NCBI GenBank assembly: GCA_018857735.1
Contig: JABMCL010002580.1
Location: 130,001-194,000, forward strand
DNA: 64,000 bases
Direction: 5' to 3'
From: Alviniconcha marisindica
Lineage: Eukaryota > Mollusca > Gastropoda > Provannidae
Under the pieces are notes generated by a model, which had not been told where the DNA came from, did no database searches, and saw only the letters and a program-made list of their open reading frames with translations. Both the position numbers and the translations under genes were made by a program. This document shows positions 1-9,824 of the stretch, piece by piece (position 1 is the first letter of the stretch; each line of letters starts with the position of its first letter).

Positions 1-1120
1 CCTTCTCGCTATGCACTCTTCTCACCACGCCCCCTTCTCGCTATACACTCTTCTCACCACGCCCCCTTCTCGCTATGCACCCTTCTCACCATGCCCACTC
101 GCACAACACCCCCTTCTCACCACGCCCCCTTCTCGCTATACACTCTTCTCACCATGCCCACTCTTACAACACTCCCTTCTCACCACGCCCCCTTCTCGCT
201 ATACACTCTTCTCACCACGCCCCCTTCTCGCTATGCACTCTTCTCACCATGCCCACTCTTACAACTCTCCCTTCTCACCACGCCCCCTTCTCGCTATGCA
301 CTCTTCTCACCATGCACTGCACAACACTCCCTTCTCACCACGCCCCCTTCTCGCTATACACTCTTCTCACCACGCCCCCTTCTCGCTATGCACTCTTCTC
401 ACACACGCCCCCTTCTCGCTATGCACTCTTCTCACCATGCCCACTCTTACAACACTCCCTTCTCACCACGCCCCCTTCTCGCTATGCACTCTTCTCACCA
501 TGCCCACTCTTACAACACTCCCTTCTCACCACGCCCCCTTCTCGCTATGCACTCTTCTCACCACGCCCCCTTCTCGCTATGCACTCTTCTCACCATGCCC
601 ACTCTACAACTCTCCCTTCTCACCACGCCCCCTTCTCGCTATGCACTCTTCTCACCATGTCCACTCGCACAACACCCCCTTCTCACCACGCCCCCTTCTC
701 GCTATACACTCTTCTCACCACGCCCCCTTCTCGCTATGCACTCTTCTCACCACGCCCCCTTCTCGCTATGCACTCTTCTCACCATGCCCACTCGCACAAC
801 ACTCCCTTCTCACCACGCCCCCTTCTCGCTATGCACTCTTCTCACCATGCCCACTCGCACAACACTCCCTTCTCACCACGCCCCCTTCTCGCTATGCACT
901 CTTCTCACCATGCCCACTCGCACAACACTCCCTTCTCACCACGCCCCCTTCTCGCTATGCACTCTTCTCACCATGTCCACTCGCACAACACTCCCTTCTC
1001 ACCACGCCTTCATCATCGTGCTCTATCTTACCACGCCCCCTTATTACCACGCCCCCGCCTACAACGCTTCCTCGTCCCTACACTCGGCGTTTCCCACTAT
1101 ACCTATCTATATATAGCACC
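1..1120. repeat. GC-rich compound minisatellite
   Basis: Tandem units of about 33 bp (CTCACCACGCCCCCTTCTCG plus CTATGCACTCTT) are mixed with a ~30-bp variant carrying CCATGCCCACTCGCACAACA. It reads open in all three forward frames because the unit is rich in C and T. On the sense strand of the SLC5 gene it lies in intron 9 and contains GGTGAGAAG in every unit. It runs off the left edge and decays after about 1010. Confidence 0.9.
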
Positions 1121-1139
1121 CACACACCACCCTCATATA

Positions 1140-1400
1140 GATCTCATCGCTGCCCATCCTGATGCAGGAGTCATTCTGGTGGTGACAGTGTAGCGATAGG
1201 TATATAATCTCCCTCTTCCCCCACCTCCATGCCTCCTTTCCCTCCCTTTCTTCCTCGTCCTAATAAGCCTTACGGTTTCTGTGGGCGTTAAGCACCATCT
1301 TTACTTACTTACTTCCATACTCCCTGCCTCCGCCCCCCTCTCCCCGTCCATAATAAGCCTTACGGTTTCTGTGGACGTTAAGCACCATGTTCACTTACTG
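1140..1400 (+). mobile_element. SINE fragments (5'-truncated), two adjacent 3' ends
   Basis: These match the body and tail of the tRNA-headed SINE at 17405-17695: CATCGCTGCCCATCCTGATG, GGTGGTGACAGTGTAGCGAT, then CCTAATAAGCCTTACGGTTT and TGTGGGCGTTAAGCACCAT. A second copy of the tail follows at 1346-1395. No tRNA head is present. Confidence 0.75.
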
Positions 1401-1532
1401 TCACCCTCAGACAAATTCGACGTCTACACGCACGCCAAAGAACGGAATAGCCTACTGATGTACAGGGCGAAAAAGACGCCCCGTCATTGCAAGGTGTGTT
1501 ATAAGAAGTGCTGTAGCCACTGGCCCAAATCA

Positions 1533-1700
1533 TAGTTCAGGAGCTGTGTGAGAGTGGAGGTGGCCGTCCTGAGCTGTCCGTCCTAACGAGCCTTCTGGTT
1601 TCCGTGGACGTAAAGAATTATTGAACCGTGCTTCGGCATTGGACACAACTTGTCCCTAATATGTCAATTGACATCTGAGGACATTAAGCATCACTTCATC
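1533..1700 (+). mobile_element. Second SINE-like family copy (GAGCTGTGTGA type)
   Basis: It starts TTCAGGAGCTGTGTGAGAGT, passes through CCTAACGAGCCTTCTGGTTT, and ends GTCAATTGACATCTGAGGAC ATTAAGCATCA. Related copies lie at 1890-1970, 2005-2165, 5570-5655 and, reversed, 54040-54225. It overlaps the gene only in intron sequence next to exon 9. Confidence 0.65.
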
Positions 1701-1719
1701 ACTGGCCCAGAAGAGTCAC

Positions 1720-1840
1720 CTTGGATACGGCAATGGCGCGGGTCTCGCTGAGGTTGTACTGCGTGACGGCCTTGTACAGCGGCTTCGCGATGTCCGTGAG
1801 AAACACTGCAGCCAGCGCGTTCACACCCGACGATACTGTA
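1720..1840 (-). CDS. SLC5-family symporter, coding exon 9 (last one visible)
   Basis: One base completes the split Ser codon, followed by TVSSGVNALAAVFLTDIAKP and LYKAVTQYNLSETRAIAVSK. S.VSSG.N.LAAV is the TM8 sodium-binding block of SLC5 carriers (serines equivalent to the Na2 site). The acceptor is GTGTTCAG and the donor is AAG|GTGACT from 1719, phase 0. No later exon was found in 1-1719, so the rest of the protein (final helices and tail) must lie left of the window if the gene is intact. Confidence 0.87.
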
Positions 1841-1889
1841 CTGAACACAGTGAATCAATGACTGCATGGGATCAACAGCATTTTTCAGA

Positions 1890-2165
1890 GTTCAGGAGCT
1901 ATGTGAAAGTCAAGGTGGCCGTCCTGGGCTCCCCGTCGTAACGAGCCTTATAGTTTCTGTGGACGTACGATAGGTATATAATCTCCCTCTCCCCCACCTC
2001 CACACAGAGTTCAGGAGCTGTGTGAAAGTCGAGGTGGCCGTCCTGGGCTCCCCGTCCTAATGAGCCTTACGGTTTCTGTGGACGTAAAGCAACATTGAAC
2101 CATGCTTAGGCACTGGTCACAGTTTGTCCCTAATATGTCAACCGACATCCGAGGACATGAAGCTC
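1890..2165 (+). mobile_element. Two further copies of the GAGCTGTGTGA SINE-like family
   Basis: The first (1890-1970) is short and ends in the TTTCTGTGGACGTACGATAG tail. The second (2005-2165) is fuller and includes GTCACAGTTTGTCCCTAATA and CAACCGACATCCGAGGACAT. Both lie in intron 8 of the SLC5 gene. Confidence 0.65.
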
Positions 2166-2218
2166 TACATCATCATCAGTAGCATTTCTGAACAGATAAA
2201 ATCCGTTCAAACGTCAGA

Positions 2219-2490
<272 letters not shown>

Positions 2491-3111
2491 AAATTACGCA
2501 AATTACTAGTTTCTTCATTACATAACTTTTGTATTTTCAATAACTGTTCTTGAGTTTTAAAATATACAATATGTGTTATTGTGTACTGTGATGTGGTTAG
2601 TGTTCAGCCACGTTCTAATATCTCTGATGAGATAATAAAGTAATCTTGAATCTTGAATGGGAACAGTTACCAGTGAACGTTCATCTGCTGCAAGCTACTG
2701 CAATGACGAAAAATTGACGCCTTCGCGGCTAGAGCATGTAGCCAGGAAAACCCGTCGACTTTAAGGGCAGCCTTTATCGTAATATTGGCTGTAGAAGTCA
2801 ATGGTAGAGTTGTGCCTAATATGTCAGCCCGACATATGAGGACATTAAGCACATTATCAATGGTAGCAGTAGCAGCAGCAGCAAAAGTAGCAGCAGCAGC
2901 AGAAGCTGTCGCCGCAGCAGCAATAGGGTACGTGTAGTTGTTGCAACAGCAGCAGCAGTAGCAGCAGAAGTAACAGGAGCAGCAGTACCAACATTTCTGT
3001 TTTGTTTTTGTTGTTCTTCTTCCTCTCCCGGTTTCCTTTCTCCTTTGTCGTCTTCTTTTTCATCATTATTATCGTTAGCATCGTCCACTGGGGCATTGAT
3101 ATGAATACTAC

Positions 3112-3200
3112 CTGAGTGAAGCACTGAAGATACTGGCGACGAAGAGACCCGGCAGGCCGTGGTAGTCCCCGAGGATATCCATCACAAGTAATGGGAGCAA
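3112..3200 (-). CDS. SLC5-family symporter, coding exon 8
   Basis: Eighty-nine nucleotides encode LLPLLVMDILGDYHGLPGLF and VASIFSASL plus two bases of Ser. This is the SLC5 (L/M)P..V.D.LG..PGLPGLF.A..FSA.LS region leading into TM8. The acceptor is GTTTTCAG just before 3200 and the donor is GTAGTA from 3111. The acceptor and the first ~25-65 bp of the exon are the source of the intron array at 3201-4265. Confidence 0.85.
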
Positions 3201-4265
3201 CTGAAAACGAAAGAGACCCGGCAAGAAGAGGTGGGTTCCTAGGGCATCCATCGCGAGTAACAGGAAAACAACAACTGAAAACGGCAACGAAGCCTATTTC
3301 CTTATGAACCTGTGGCAGATTCATAGCTATCACATGTAAGAGAAAGAACTGAAAACTGCAACGAAGCCTGTTATGAACTGTGGCAGATTCATAGCCATCA
3401 CAAGTAAGAGGTAGGTTGTTAGGGTATCCACCACAAGTAACAGAAAGAATGAAAGCTACAACGAAGCCTGTATCCTTATGAACCTGTGGCAGATTCATAT
3501 CCATCGCAAGCAACAGAAAGAACTGAAAACTACAACGAAGCCTATATCCTTATGAACCTGTGGCAGATTCATATCCATCGCAAGCAACAGAAAGAACTGA
3601 AAACTACAACGAAGCCTATATCCTTATGAACCTGTGGCAGATTCATATTCATCGCAAGCAACAGAAAGAGCTGAAAACTACAACGAAGCCTATATCCTTA
3701 TGAACCTGAGGCAGATTCATAGCCATCACAAGTAAGAGAAAGAACTGAAAACTGCAACGAAGCCTATTTCCTTATGAACCAGTGGCAGATTCATAGCCAT
3801 CACAAGTACCGGGAGCAACTGAAAACGAAAAGACCCGGAAAGAAGAGAGGTGGGTTCCTAGGGTATCCACCACAAATAACAGAAACAACTGAAAGCTGCA
3901 ACGAAGCCTATATCCTTATGAACTTATACAAGGATACCAGGATATTTATTCGCCAGTGACATTCAAAAAAGCACAGGAATTCTTGGTGACGTTCCCTTCG
4001 TACAGTGTATTAACGAATAGACATGACATTACAATCAGTCATGTATAAAACTTAAATAAATAAAATTTAAATTCAACGATGTGACAAATGGTAGACTCCT
4101 ATCCATCCCAAGTAACGGAAGCAAATAACGATAAGGAGAACTACCAAGATGTGACAGGTTAGTGTCCATCACAAGTACCGGAGGCCACTCAAAACGGAGA
4201 CAACCAGCAAGCTGTGGAAAGTTGCTATTCATCGCAAGTTCTGGAAGCTACTGAAAACGGAAAGA
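3189..4265 (-). repeat. Array C: ~10-13 copies of the exon 8 splice acceptor
   Basis: On the sense strand a motif like TTTTCAG|TT..T then TTACTTGTGATGG is repeated upstream of exon 8. Copies start near 3275, 3355, 3400, 3455, 3518, 3598, 3676, 3745, 3818 and 3892. Weaker ones lie near 4130, 4190 and 4250. The copy next to the exon and the one near 3818-3870 extend to the exon's GCCGGGTCTCTT block. Others are followed by ATGAATCTGCCACAGGTTCA in place of exon sequence. A dispersed repeat interrupts the array at 3945-4075. Confidence 0.85.
3945..4075 (-). repeat. Dispersed repeat, copy 1 of 3
   Basis: The segment ATATTTATTCGCCAGTGACA ... CATTACAATCAGTCATGTAT matches 42895-43070 and 47510-47690 with the same orientation and spacing. 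It begins with TTTATT on the plus strand, so it may be the polyadenylated 3' end of a minus-strand retroelement. That origin is inference. Confidence 0.7.
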
Positions 4266-4319
4266 CTTGGAAAGCTATGAAACAGAAACAGCTGCAAACT
4301 ACAACGAATTATATAAATC

Positions 4320-4570
<251 letters not shown>

Positions 4571-4600
4571 TTTATTCACGTGCCGCTTATAAGGTCTAAC

Positions 4601-4730
4601 CTGATCTGACGTCTGTATTCTGCAAGAGTCCAGTGGACTGTTGTCGTGGTAACGGGCAAAGGCCACCAACCCCAAATAGACGAGTAAAGCGGTCAAAATG
4701 ATTGCAGCAGGCAGGTTGAGGTAGACGGAA
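4601..4730 (-). CDS. SLC5-family symporter, coding exon 7
   Basis: This exon encodes SVYLNLPAAIILTALLVYLG, then LVAFARYHDNSPLDSCRIQT and SDQ. It carries a membrane helix and the family RYHD..P motif; TSDQ joins LLP of exon 8 as in other SLC5 proteins. The acceptor is ATGTCCAG. The donor is GTTAGA, weaker than the others in this gene. On the sense strand a ~240-nt TG/GA-rich tract starts about 34 nt after that donor. Confidence 0.85.
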
Positions 4731-5011
4731 CTGGACATACAGATGTCATCTCAGTTTTGATTGAAACAGCAACAACATTGGCCGTGGTCATCACCCCTTC
4801 GTGAAATGATTCATATTCTTGTAGCAGCCAACGTCTCCACAGGCACTATTTGGTCATGGTTAGATTAGCTTACAGTTTTGGCTGTATGGTGCCTAGGATG
4901 AAATGATCCTCAGCTAAACACTGATTTTTTAGCCTACTCTTGAAGCATGATATAATCAAAACAAAATTTCGTGCTTTTCCTCTCATATATAAAAATAAAA
5001 GCACTACCTTA

Positions 5012-5015
5012 CACA

Positions 5016-5054
<39 letters not shown>

Positions 5055-5059
5055 GCACA

Positions 5060-5115
<56 letters not shown>

Positions 5116-5149
5116 CGTAAGTACATACCTACACACACGCACGCACGCA

Positions 5150-5229
<80 letters not shown>

Positions 5230-5232
5230 CAC
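5012..5232. repeat. (CA)n/(CGCA)n microsatellite
   Basis: About 220 bp of CA and ACGC repeats in intron 6 of the SLC5 gene. Open frames here are artefacts. Confidence 0.97.
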
Positions 5233-5569
5233 GCACACACCACACAACCGTATACGTCTAACAAATACTTTTGGCAAGGTCACTACTGATTCATCTGTTT
5301 ATCAGTCACTATTTCTTCTCGGCAACATTCCGTCATGCCCGAGTGCTGATAGGGTATAATTATATGCTGCACAAACCACCGACCAGTTATTATCTTCTAG
5401 TTGTTCAACAAAGGCTATACAAAACAAAAAGCCGGTCTCTTCTAGTCTTAACGAAAGGTATTGAGGAACATTGTTAGAGAAGAAAAGTAGGAGAATGGGC
5501 CGTTAGCAGAAAATGGGTTAGCCAGACAGAGCAACGGGACTAGGCAGAAGACCCAAGAACATAAGAGCT

Positions 5570-5655
5570 CAGGAGCTGTGTGAAAGTCGAGGTGGACGTC
5601 CTGGGCTCCCGTCCCTAATAAACCTACGGTTTCTGTGGACGTAAAGCAACGCTTC
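5570..5655 (+). mobile_element. Short SINE-like copy (GAGCTGTGTGA family)
   Basis: CAGGAGCTGTGTGAAAGTCG ... CCTAATAAACCTACGGTTTC TGTGGACGTAAAGCAA matches the copies at 1533-2165. It abuts the inverted-repeat element at 5660. Confidence 0.65.
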
Positions 5656-5659
5656 ACCA

Positions 5660-5875
5660 GCTATTTATTAGGATAAGACAAAACCAGCACATTTTCGGGG
5701 TAAATGGACTGGACAGGAAAACAACAGAGCTCAACCAGAAAGTAAGGTTTAGCTTTTCACTTCATTTTTTTGATCGTTTTTGACCGTTTAGCTGTTGTTT
5801 AAGTGTTGTTTTGCAGCTTGACAAAAAGGGATTACCCCGAAAATTTGCTGGTTTTGTCTTGTCCTAATAAACAGC
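5660..5875. mobile_element. MITE-like inverted-repeat element, ~216 bp
   Basis: The left end (GCTATTTATTAGGATAAGAC AAAACCAGCACATTTTCGGG GTAA) is the near-perfect reverse complement of the right end (TTACCCCGAAAATTTGCTGG ... CCTAATAAACAGC), about 44 bp with three mismatches. The interior is AT-rich without a reading frame. No clear target-site duplication was found. Confidence 0.75.
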
Positions 5876-6053
5876 GTTCTTTTGAACCTTTTACGTGTTT
5901 GGATCTTGTTTTAGAACGCTAGCAGTCATTTTTGTTTCAGAAAAAAAAGAAAAATCTAGGCAGAAGAACAAGACAGGAGCCCTGAGATTCCAGACAGAGC
6001 ATTAGGGGCATATATGACGGTATAAACCAGCACCTTGAACACCATAAACTCAC

Positions 6054-6194
6054 ATCTGGGCTTTGCGGGTTGACGGCATGGCCAGGTAGCGTTGGATCAT
6101 GGCCTGGTTAGATCCAAACAGGGTCATGGATGTGAAAAACCCTCCAATCACCAGCGACCAGAACGTGTACCGCGTGAAAGGACTCGGGTCAAAA
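6054..6194 (-). CDS. SLC5-family symporter, coding exon 6
   Basis: This exon encodes FDPSPFTRYTFWSLVIGGFF and TSMTLFGSNQAMIQRYLAMP, then STRKAQ and a split codon. In SLC5 proteins the order is F(D/N)P.P..R.TFW, G.NQ..(I/V)QRY, then a basic loop. The acceptor is TTTTTGCAG and the donor is GTGAGT from 6053. Phase 2 at entry and exit agrees with both neighbours. Confidence 0.9.
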
Positions 6195-6287
6195 CTGCAA
6201 AAATAAATCACACCTGTGTCGCCGAGTGTGCCTGAAATGTAGAGCATATCTGCCACTGGGAGGCATCCTCTTTTTTTTTTGGAGGAT

Positions 6288-6460
6288 GTACCTCTGGTGG
6301 AGTTTATGTACCTTGTATTTACACGCATGCCAGGTGAGAGTTACCGTAGGCGACTCAGGTCTTTGTTGTTGTACTTGTGTTACGTATGTCGAGCGGTAAT
6401 TAACTCCTTTCTTCTGTAAAAATACAATAAAATTAAAAAAATCTCCCTTGTGTGTTGATT
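6288..6460 (+). repeat. Dispersed repeat, copy 1 of 2 (partner 17790-17930)
   Basis: ATGTACCTCTGGTGGAGTTT ... TACACGCATGCCAGGTGAGA GTTACCGTAGGCGACTCAGG is shared, at roughly 85-90% by eye, with 17790-17930 in the same orientation. Function unknown. It is absent from the genes and probably a transposon fragment. Confidence 0.75.
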
Positions 6461-6689
6461 GTGTAAAAATAAAATAACTTTTAAAAGAATTTGGAGAGAG
6501 AGAGAGAGGGGGATACAGATAGAGGGACACAGCGATCAAGACTACGGAATACCGGGCAGCCTTCAAAGCAAGCTAAAGGCAGACAGAAAGAGCTCGCTGA
6601 AATGATCAAGGCAAAACTCAGGCCGCCATGACGAAAGTGAGTAAATGATTACTCGCTGAGGTTGACTTTTACATGTCACATATTTCAGA

Positions 6690-7262
6690 CAACATGTGAA
6701 TGAACACTTACTTGTTGAGGTTGATTTTTCCATGCTCATCGGACACCGCCAGGGCAGCTTGAGCTCACATGTTCACACTTTTCAGTCCACAGTGAATGAA
6801 CATTTACTTGTTGAAGTTGATTTTTCCATGCTCATCAGCCAGGTCCACGACAGCTTGAACTCACACACGCTCATCGGCCACGTCCAATTTTTCTGTCCAC
6901 GTGTGAATGAGCACTTACTTGTTGAAGTTGATTTTTCCATGTTCATCAGCCACGTCAAGTTTTTCAGTCCTCGTGTGAATGAACACTTACTTGTTGAAGT
7001 TGATTTTTTTTCAATGTTCATCGGCCACATCCAATTTTTCAGTCCGGGCACGTGTGAATGAACACTTACTTGTTGAAGTTGACTTTTCCAGGTTCATCGG
7101 CCACGTCCAATTTTTCAGTCCAGACAACCGATGAACACTTACTTGTTAAAGTTGATTTTTCCCACGCTCATCGGCCAGGTCCAGTTTTTCAGTCCTCGTG
7201 TGAATAAACACTTACTTGTTGAAGTTGATTTTTCCATGCTCATCGGCCACGTCCAGGACAGC
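6690..7262 (-). repeat. Array B: seven copies of the exon 5 end with its splice donor
   Basis: Seven copies of a segment reading, on the sense strand, GATGAGCATGGAAAAATCAA then CTTCAACAA|GTAAGTG. Their donors lie near 7215, 7142, 7070, 6990, 6917, 6798 and 6712; the first is the real one. Six of seven keep GTAAGT; the copy near 6798 has GTAAAT. The two distal copies carry more exon sequence and stay in frame (QAVVDLADEHGKINFN and QAALAVSDEHGKINLN). Unit spacing is about 72-120 bp. A further degenerate copy may sit at about 6645-6690. Confidence 0.9.
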
Positions 7263-7370
7263 TTGAACTCCGCCCACCTCCATGGTAGCTTTGATGACGA
7301 CAGCCAGCAGTCCTCCTAGGATGATGGCCATCTGGAAAGTGTCTGTCCAGATCACAGCTTTCAGGCCACC
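7216..7370 (-). CDS. SLC5-family symporter, coding exon 5
   Basis: This exon begins GGLKAVIWTDTFQMAIILGG, an unmistakable SLC5 block (GG.KAV.WTD..Q). It continues through LLAVVIKATMEVGG and QAVLDVADEHGKINFN. The acceptor is CTCAG before 7370; the donor is GTAAGT from 7215, in phase 2 (AA|T, Asn). The last ~50 bp of the exon with its donor are repeated six more times downstream in the intron. Confidence 0.9.
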
Positions 7371-7584
7371 CTGAGACAGATTGGGCAAATTGTGGGAACG
7401 AGCACCTGCTTGAACGAGACCTTACCGTCCCACAAAGTAACAGATCTATCCGTCTGCCTTCGCTTGTGTCTATACTGAGGGACATATAGATGAACGCAAT
7501 AAATAAAAACTCGCAACGTACGTTCAGAGGCTGTTTCGCCTTTTGAACCCTAGCGCAATATTCATGGAGCTAAAATGCCACGTA

Positions 7585-8636
7585 AAGCCCGTTCTTAACT
7601 GGGCGAATGTTTGTTCGCCGAACATACTTCGGACAGTTCCACGAACTATGATTCGTTTCTTAACTGAACTTTTAGTTCGCCGCCGAACATGGTTCGGACG
7701 GTCCAAACTTTACTTCGTTCTCAACTGGCTTGTAATGAGACGCAAGCTTCGGCCCGAACTTGCGCCGGCAGACGCGCAGCAGACAGCATGATCGAAAATG
7801 TAGGCTAAAGTCAAGTCAATATACTTTAATCATCCCTCACAGGGTAATTCAGCTAACTACTATCTCATTTTGGGTCTCCGAGACAAGGCTGCGCCTCCCA
7901 CAAGTCAACAAATAAACAAATTCCCTCCGAAGCGAGTGAAGAACCTAGCGACAAAGGACTAGTCCAGTGTCCAGTGCCCGATCATCAAGACCAAACTAGT
8001 CCCCCCCCCCCCCCCCCCCCGCCAGCGCCGTACCCACAGTCAACAGCTTAGCCTCATCACCACCAGAACGCAGTACCGGGGCGGTTCCTTTTTACCCCAC
8101 ACCATCAGGGACTGGAACTCACTCTCCATTGATGCAGTAGAAGCAACGACTGTTGACACTTTTGTGTCACGTGCCTCCCACTGACCAGTCAACTAGTTCG
8201 TTCTTTTTTCTTCTTTTTTTCTGTTGAGAGACAGAGAGAGAATGACAGTGCAACAACTCAATTTTTAGGACTTGTGACCAGAGCTGAAATGTGGACTTTG
8301 CGAACACCACCTAAAGTGCCAGAATAATCATCAACATGATTGTGGACATTCAAGGAAAGAAGAAGAAGACACCGTCAACCATTTTTATTTTTATTCAAGT
8401 TTTTCTTCATCCACAGGAGAGCTCTGCTCTCAGCCAATCAGAGGCAATGTTCGTCGAATAGGGCGAATGTTCCCAGAACATGTTGAGCGAAGCTTTTTGG
8501 ACCCCGAATATAGCTTCGACGAATACTTCCAACTAAGTTCGCGAAGAAGAGTTCGCCCAATTAAGAACCAACTAGGTTCGCCGATTACCTCCAGCTAGGT
8601 TCGCGAAGAAACATTCGCCCAATTAAGAAGGGGCTT
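7585..8636. mobile_element. Inverted-repeat DNA transposon-like element flanked by TA, with a nested retroelement end
   Basis: The left end AAGCCCGTTCTTAACTGGGC GAATGTTTGTTCGCC pairs with the right end AAGCCCCTTCTTAATTGGGC GAATGTTTCTTCGC (reverse complement). The element is bounded by TA on both sides (7583-7584, 8637-8638), as for Tc1/mariner-type targets. Sub-terminal GTTCGCC/GTTCGCG motifs recur inside both ends. No transposase is seen. The middle carries the tail of a non-LTR reading frame (8037-8184). It lies in intron 4 of the SLC5 gene. Confidence 0.72.
8037..8184 (+). pseudogene. C-terminal end of a non-LTR retrotransposon reverse-transcriptase ORF
   Basis: The frame reads TQYRGGSFLPHTIRDWNSLS then DAVEATTVDTFVSRASH and stop. 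The FLP.TIRDWN.L pattern is the usual C-terminus of CR1/L2/Jockey-type ORF2 proteins. No RT catalytic core is present, so it is a 5'-truncated relic. Confidence 0.7.
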
Positions 8637-8774
8637 TAGGCTGGCAGTTACTGCATCAGTCCCTAGCTGCCCAGCACAGTCAACTGGAAAACTGCGTTCT
8701 CCTCCAGCACAGCAGAGCAAAGAGTGCCACTGGGGCCATCCAGAGCGCCGGGACTGACTGGTGCACTTACGTAA

Positions 8775-9098
8775 GTATACATGGTGCTTAACGTCCACAG
8801 GAACCATAAGGCTTATTAGGGACAGGAAGAAAGGGTGGGAGGGGGGGGGGGGGGTGAAGGAGATTATAATTATACCTATTGCTACACTGTCACCACCAGA
8901 ATGCCCCCTGCATTAAGATGCCGGGTAGCGATGGGAGCTATTTTAATGTTTCGTTAATTGTGAGGGACAAAAGTCACAAGACAGTGTCCACGAACCACAG
9001 CGTTTTTGAAGAGAAAGGAGAGCCGTAGCGGAATTGAGCCGAGGCCCGTCTGCTTATCAGCCTAACGCCCTACCGCTAGGCCAAACTGGCCCACCAGG
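8775..9098 (-). mobile_element. Full-length tRNA-derived SINE (minus strand)
   Basis: Reading the minus strand: a box A-like TGGCCTAGCGGT (complement of 9072-9083), a degenerate box B GGCTCAATTCC, the body TTTGTCCCTCACAATTAACG, GCATTCTGGTGGTGACAGTG, and the tail CCTAATAAGCCTTATGGTTC CTGTGGACGTTAAGCACCAT. The structure matches the plus-strand copy at 17405-17695. Confidence 0.82.
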
Positions 9099-9404
9099 TG
9101 CACTAACATGTATTCCTCTCTTTAAGCAGAGATTCTGCATTAGGAGCGTGAGGTGGGTGCAGGTCTACACTTACTAAACTACAGCTAATCAAAGTCGGGA
9201 TTCCTGCCTCCTTCCGGAGGTAGCTAGGCATGCTTTGCCTTTATCTTCGTCGTGTGCGATTGCGAAAATTCATGGCCTTGGTATGAAATGGCAGTTACTG
9301 AGGGCAGGTTTGCTTTCCGTAGCTGACGTATGTGACGTTAACGTACTCCTTGCAACCGTGGTTAAGAGTTATAACCCCCCCGCACCCCCCCCCCCCCCCA
9401 ACAC

Positions 9405-9500
9405 AAACACACACGCACACGCCCACACCACGCACACCGCACACACACACACACACACATACACACACGCACGCACGCACGCACGCACACACACACAAAT
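9405..9500. repeat. (CA)n/(ACGC)n microsatellite
   Basis: CA-type simple repeat preceded by a poly-C run (9378-9400). No coding content. Confidence 0.95.
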
Positions 9501-9624
9501 ACGCATACTCAAACTTCCCATGCTAGTACAGCACTAGATGTGTTCAGTTGCAAGGCATCTGATGGCATTTAACTTCCCATCCACCCCCGTTTGGTGTTAC
9601 GTCCAACTTGTGACAAATACTCAC

Positions 9625-9692
9625 GATTGCAGTATACATCGTACACACCAGGCCGGCCACAAGAATGGACACCAGCATGGACAGGTTCATCA
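9625..9692 (-). CDS. SLC5-family symporter, coding exon 4
   Basis: Sixty-eight nucleotides complete the split Val codon and encode MNLSMLVSILVAGLVCTMYT then AI, a membrane segment matching the SLC5 V-C-T-x-Y-T block. The spacing from ALALSQ to VCT is the family spacing, so exon 3 joins exon 4 directly. The acceptor is CCACCCCAG and the donor is GTGAGT from 9624; it ends in phase 0. Two degenerate copies of its acceptor side lie at about 9830-9885 and 9940-9990. Confidence 0.85.
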
Positions 9693-9718
9693 CTGGGGTG
9701 GGAAGGAAAAAACAAACA

Positions 9719-9807
9719 CGCGCGCGCGCACACACGCACGCACGCACGCGCACGCACGCACGCACGCACGCACGCACCACGCACGCACGCACGCACACAC
9801 ACACAGA
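9719..9807. repeat. (CGCA)n microsatellite
   Basis: CG/CA simple repeat that begins ~26 bp upstream (sense strand) of the exon 4 acceptor, so the pyrimidine tract of that acceptor sits directly after a TG/CG-rich block. Confidence 0.95.
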
Positions 9808-9824
9808 TCGCCAGAGGTTTAGAT

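Noticed and set aside
11..1193. Three long forward frames of up to 383 codons at the left edge
   Set aside because: They are translations of the same C/T-rich minisatellite in three frames; no protein-like composition or domain.
2667..2852. Possible extra SLC5 exon between exons 8 and 9
   Set aside because: The junction of exons 8 and 9 already joins in phase with family-like spacing (SASLS-TVSSGVN), so no exon is missing there.
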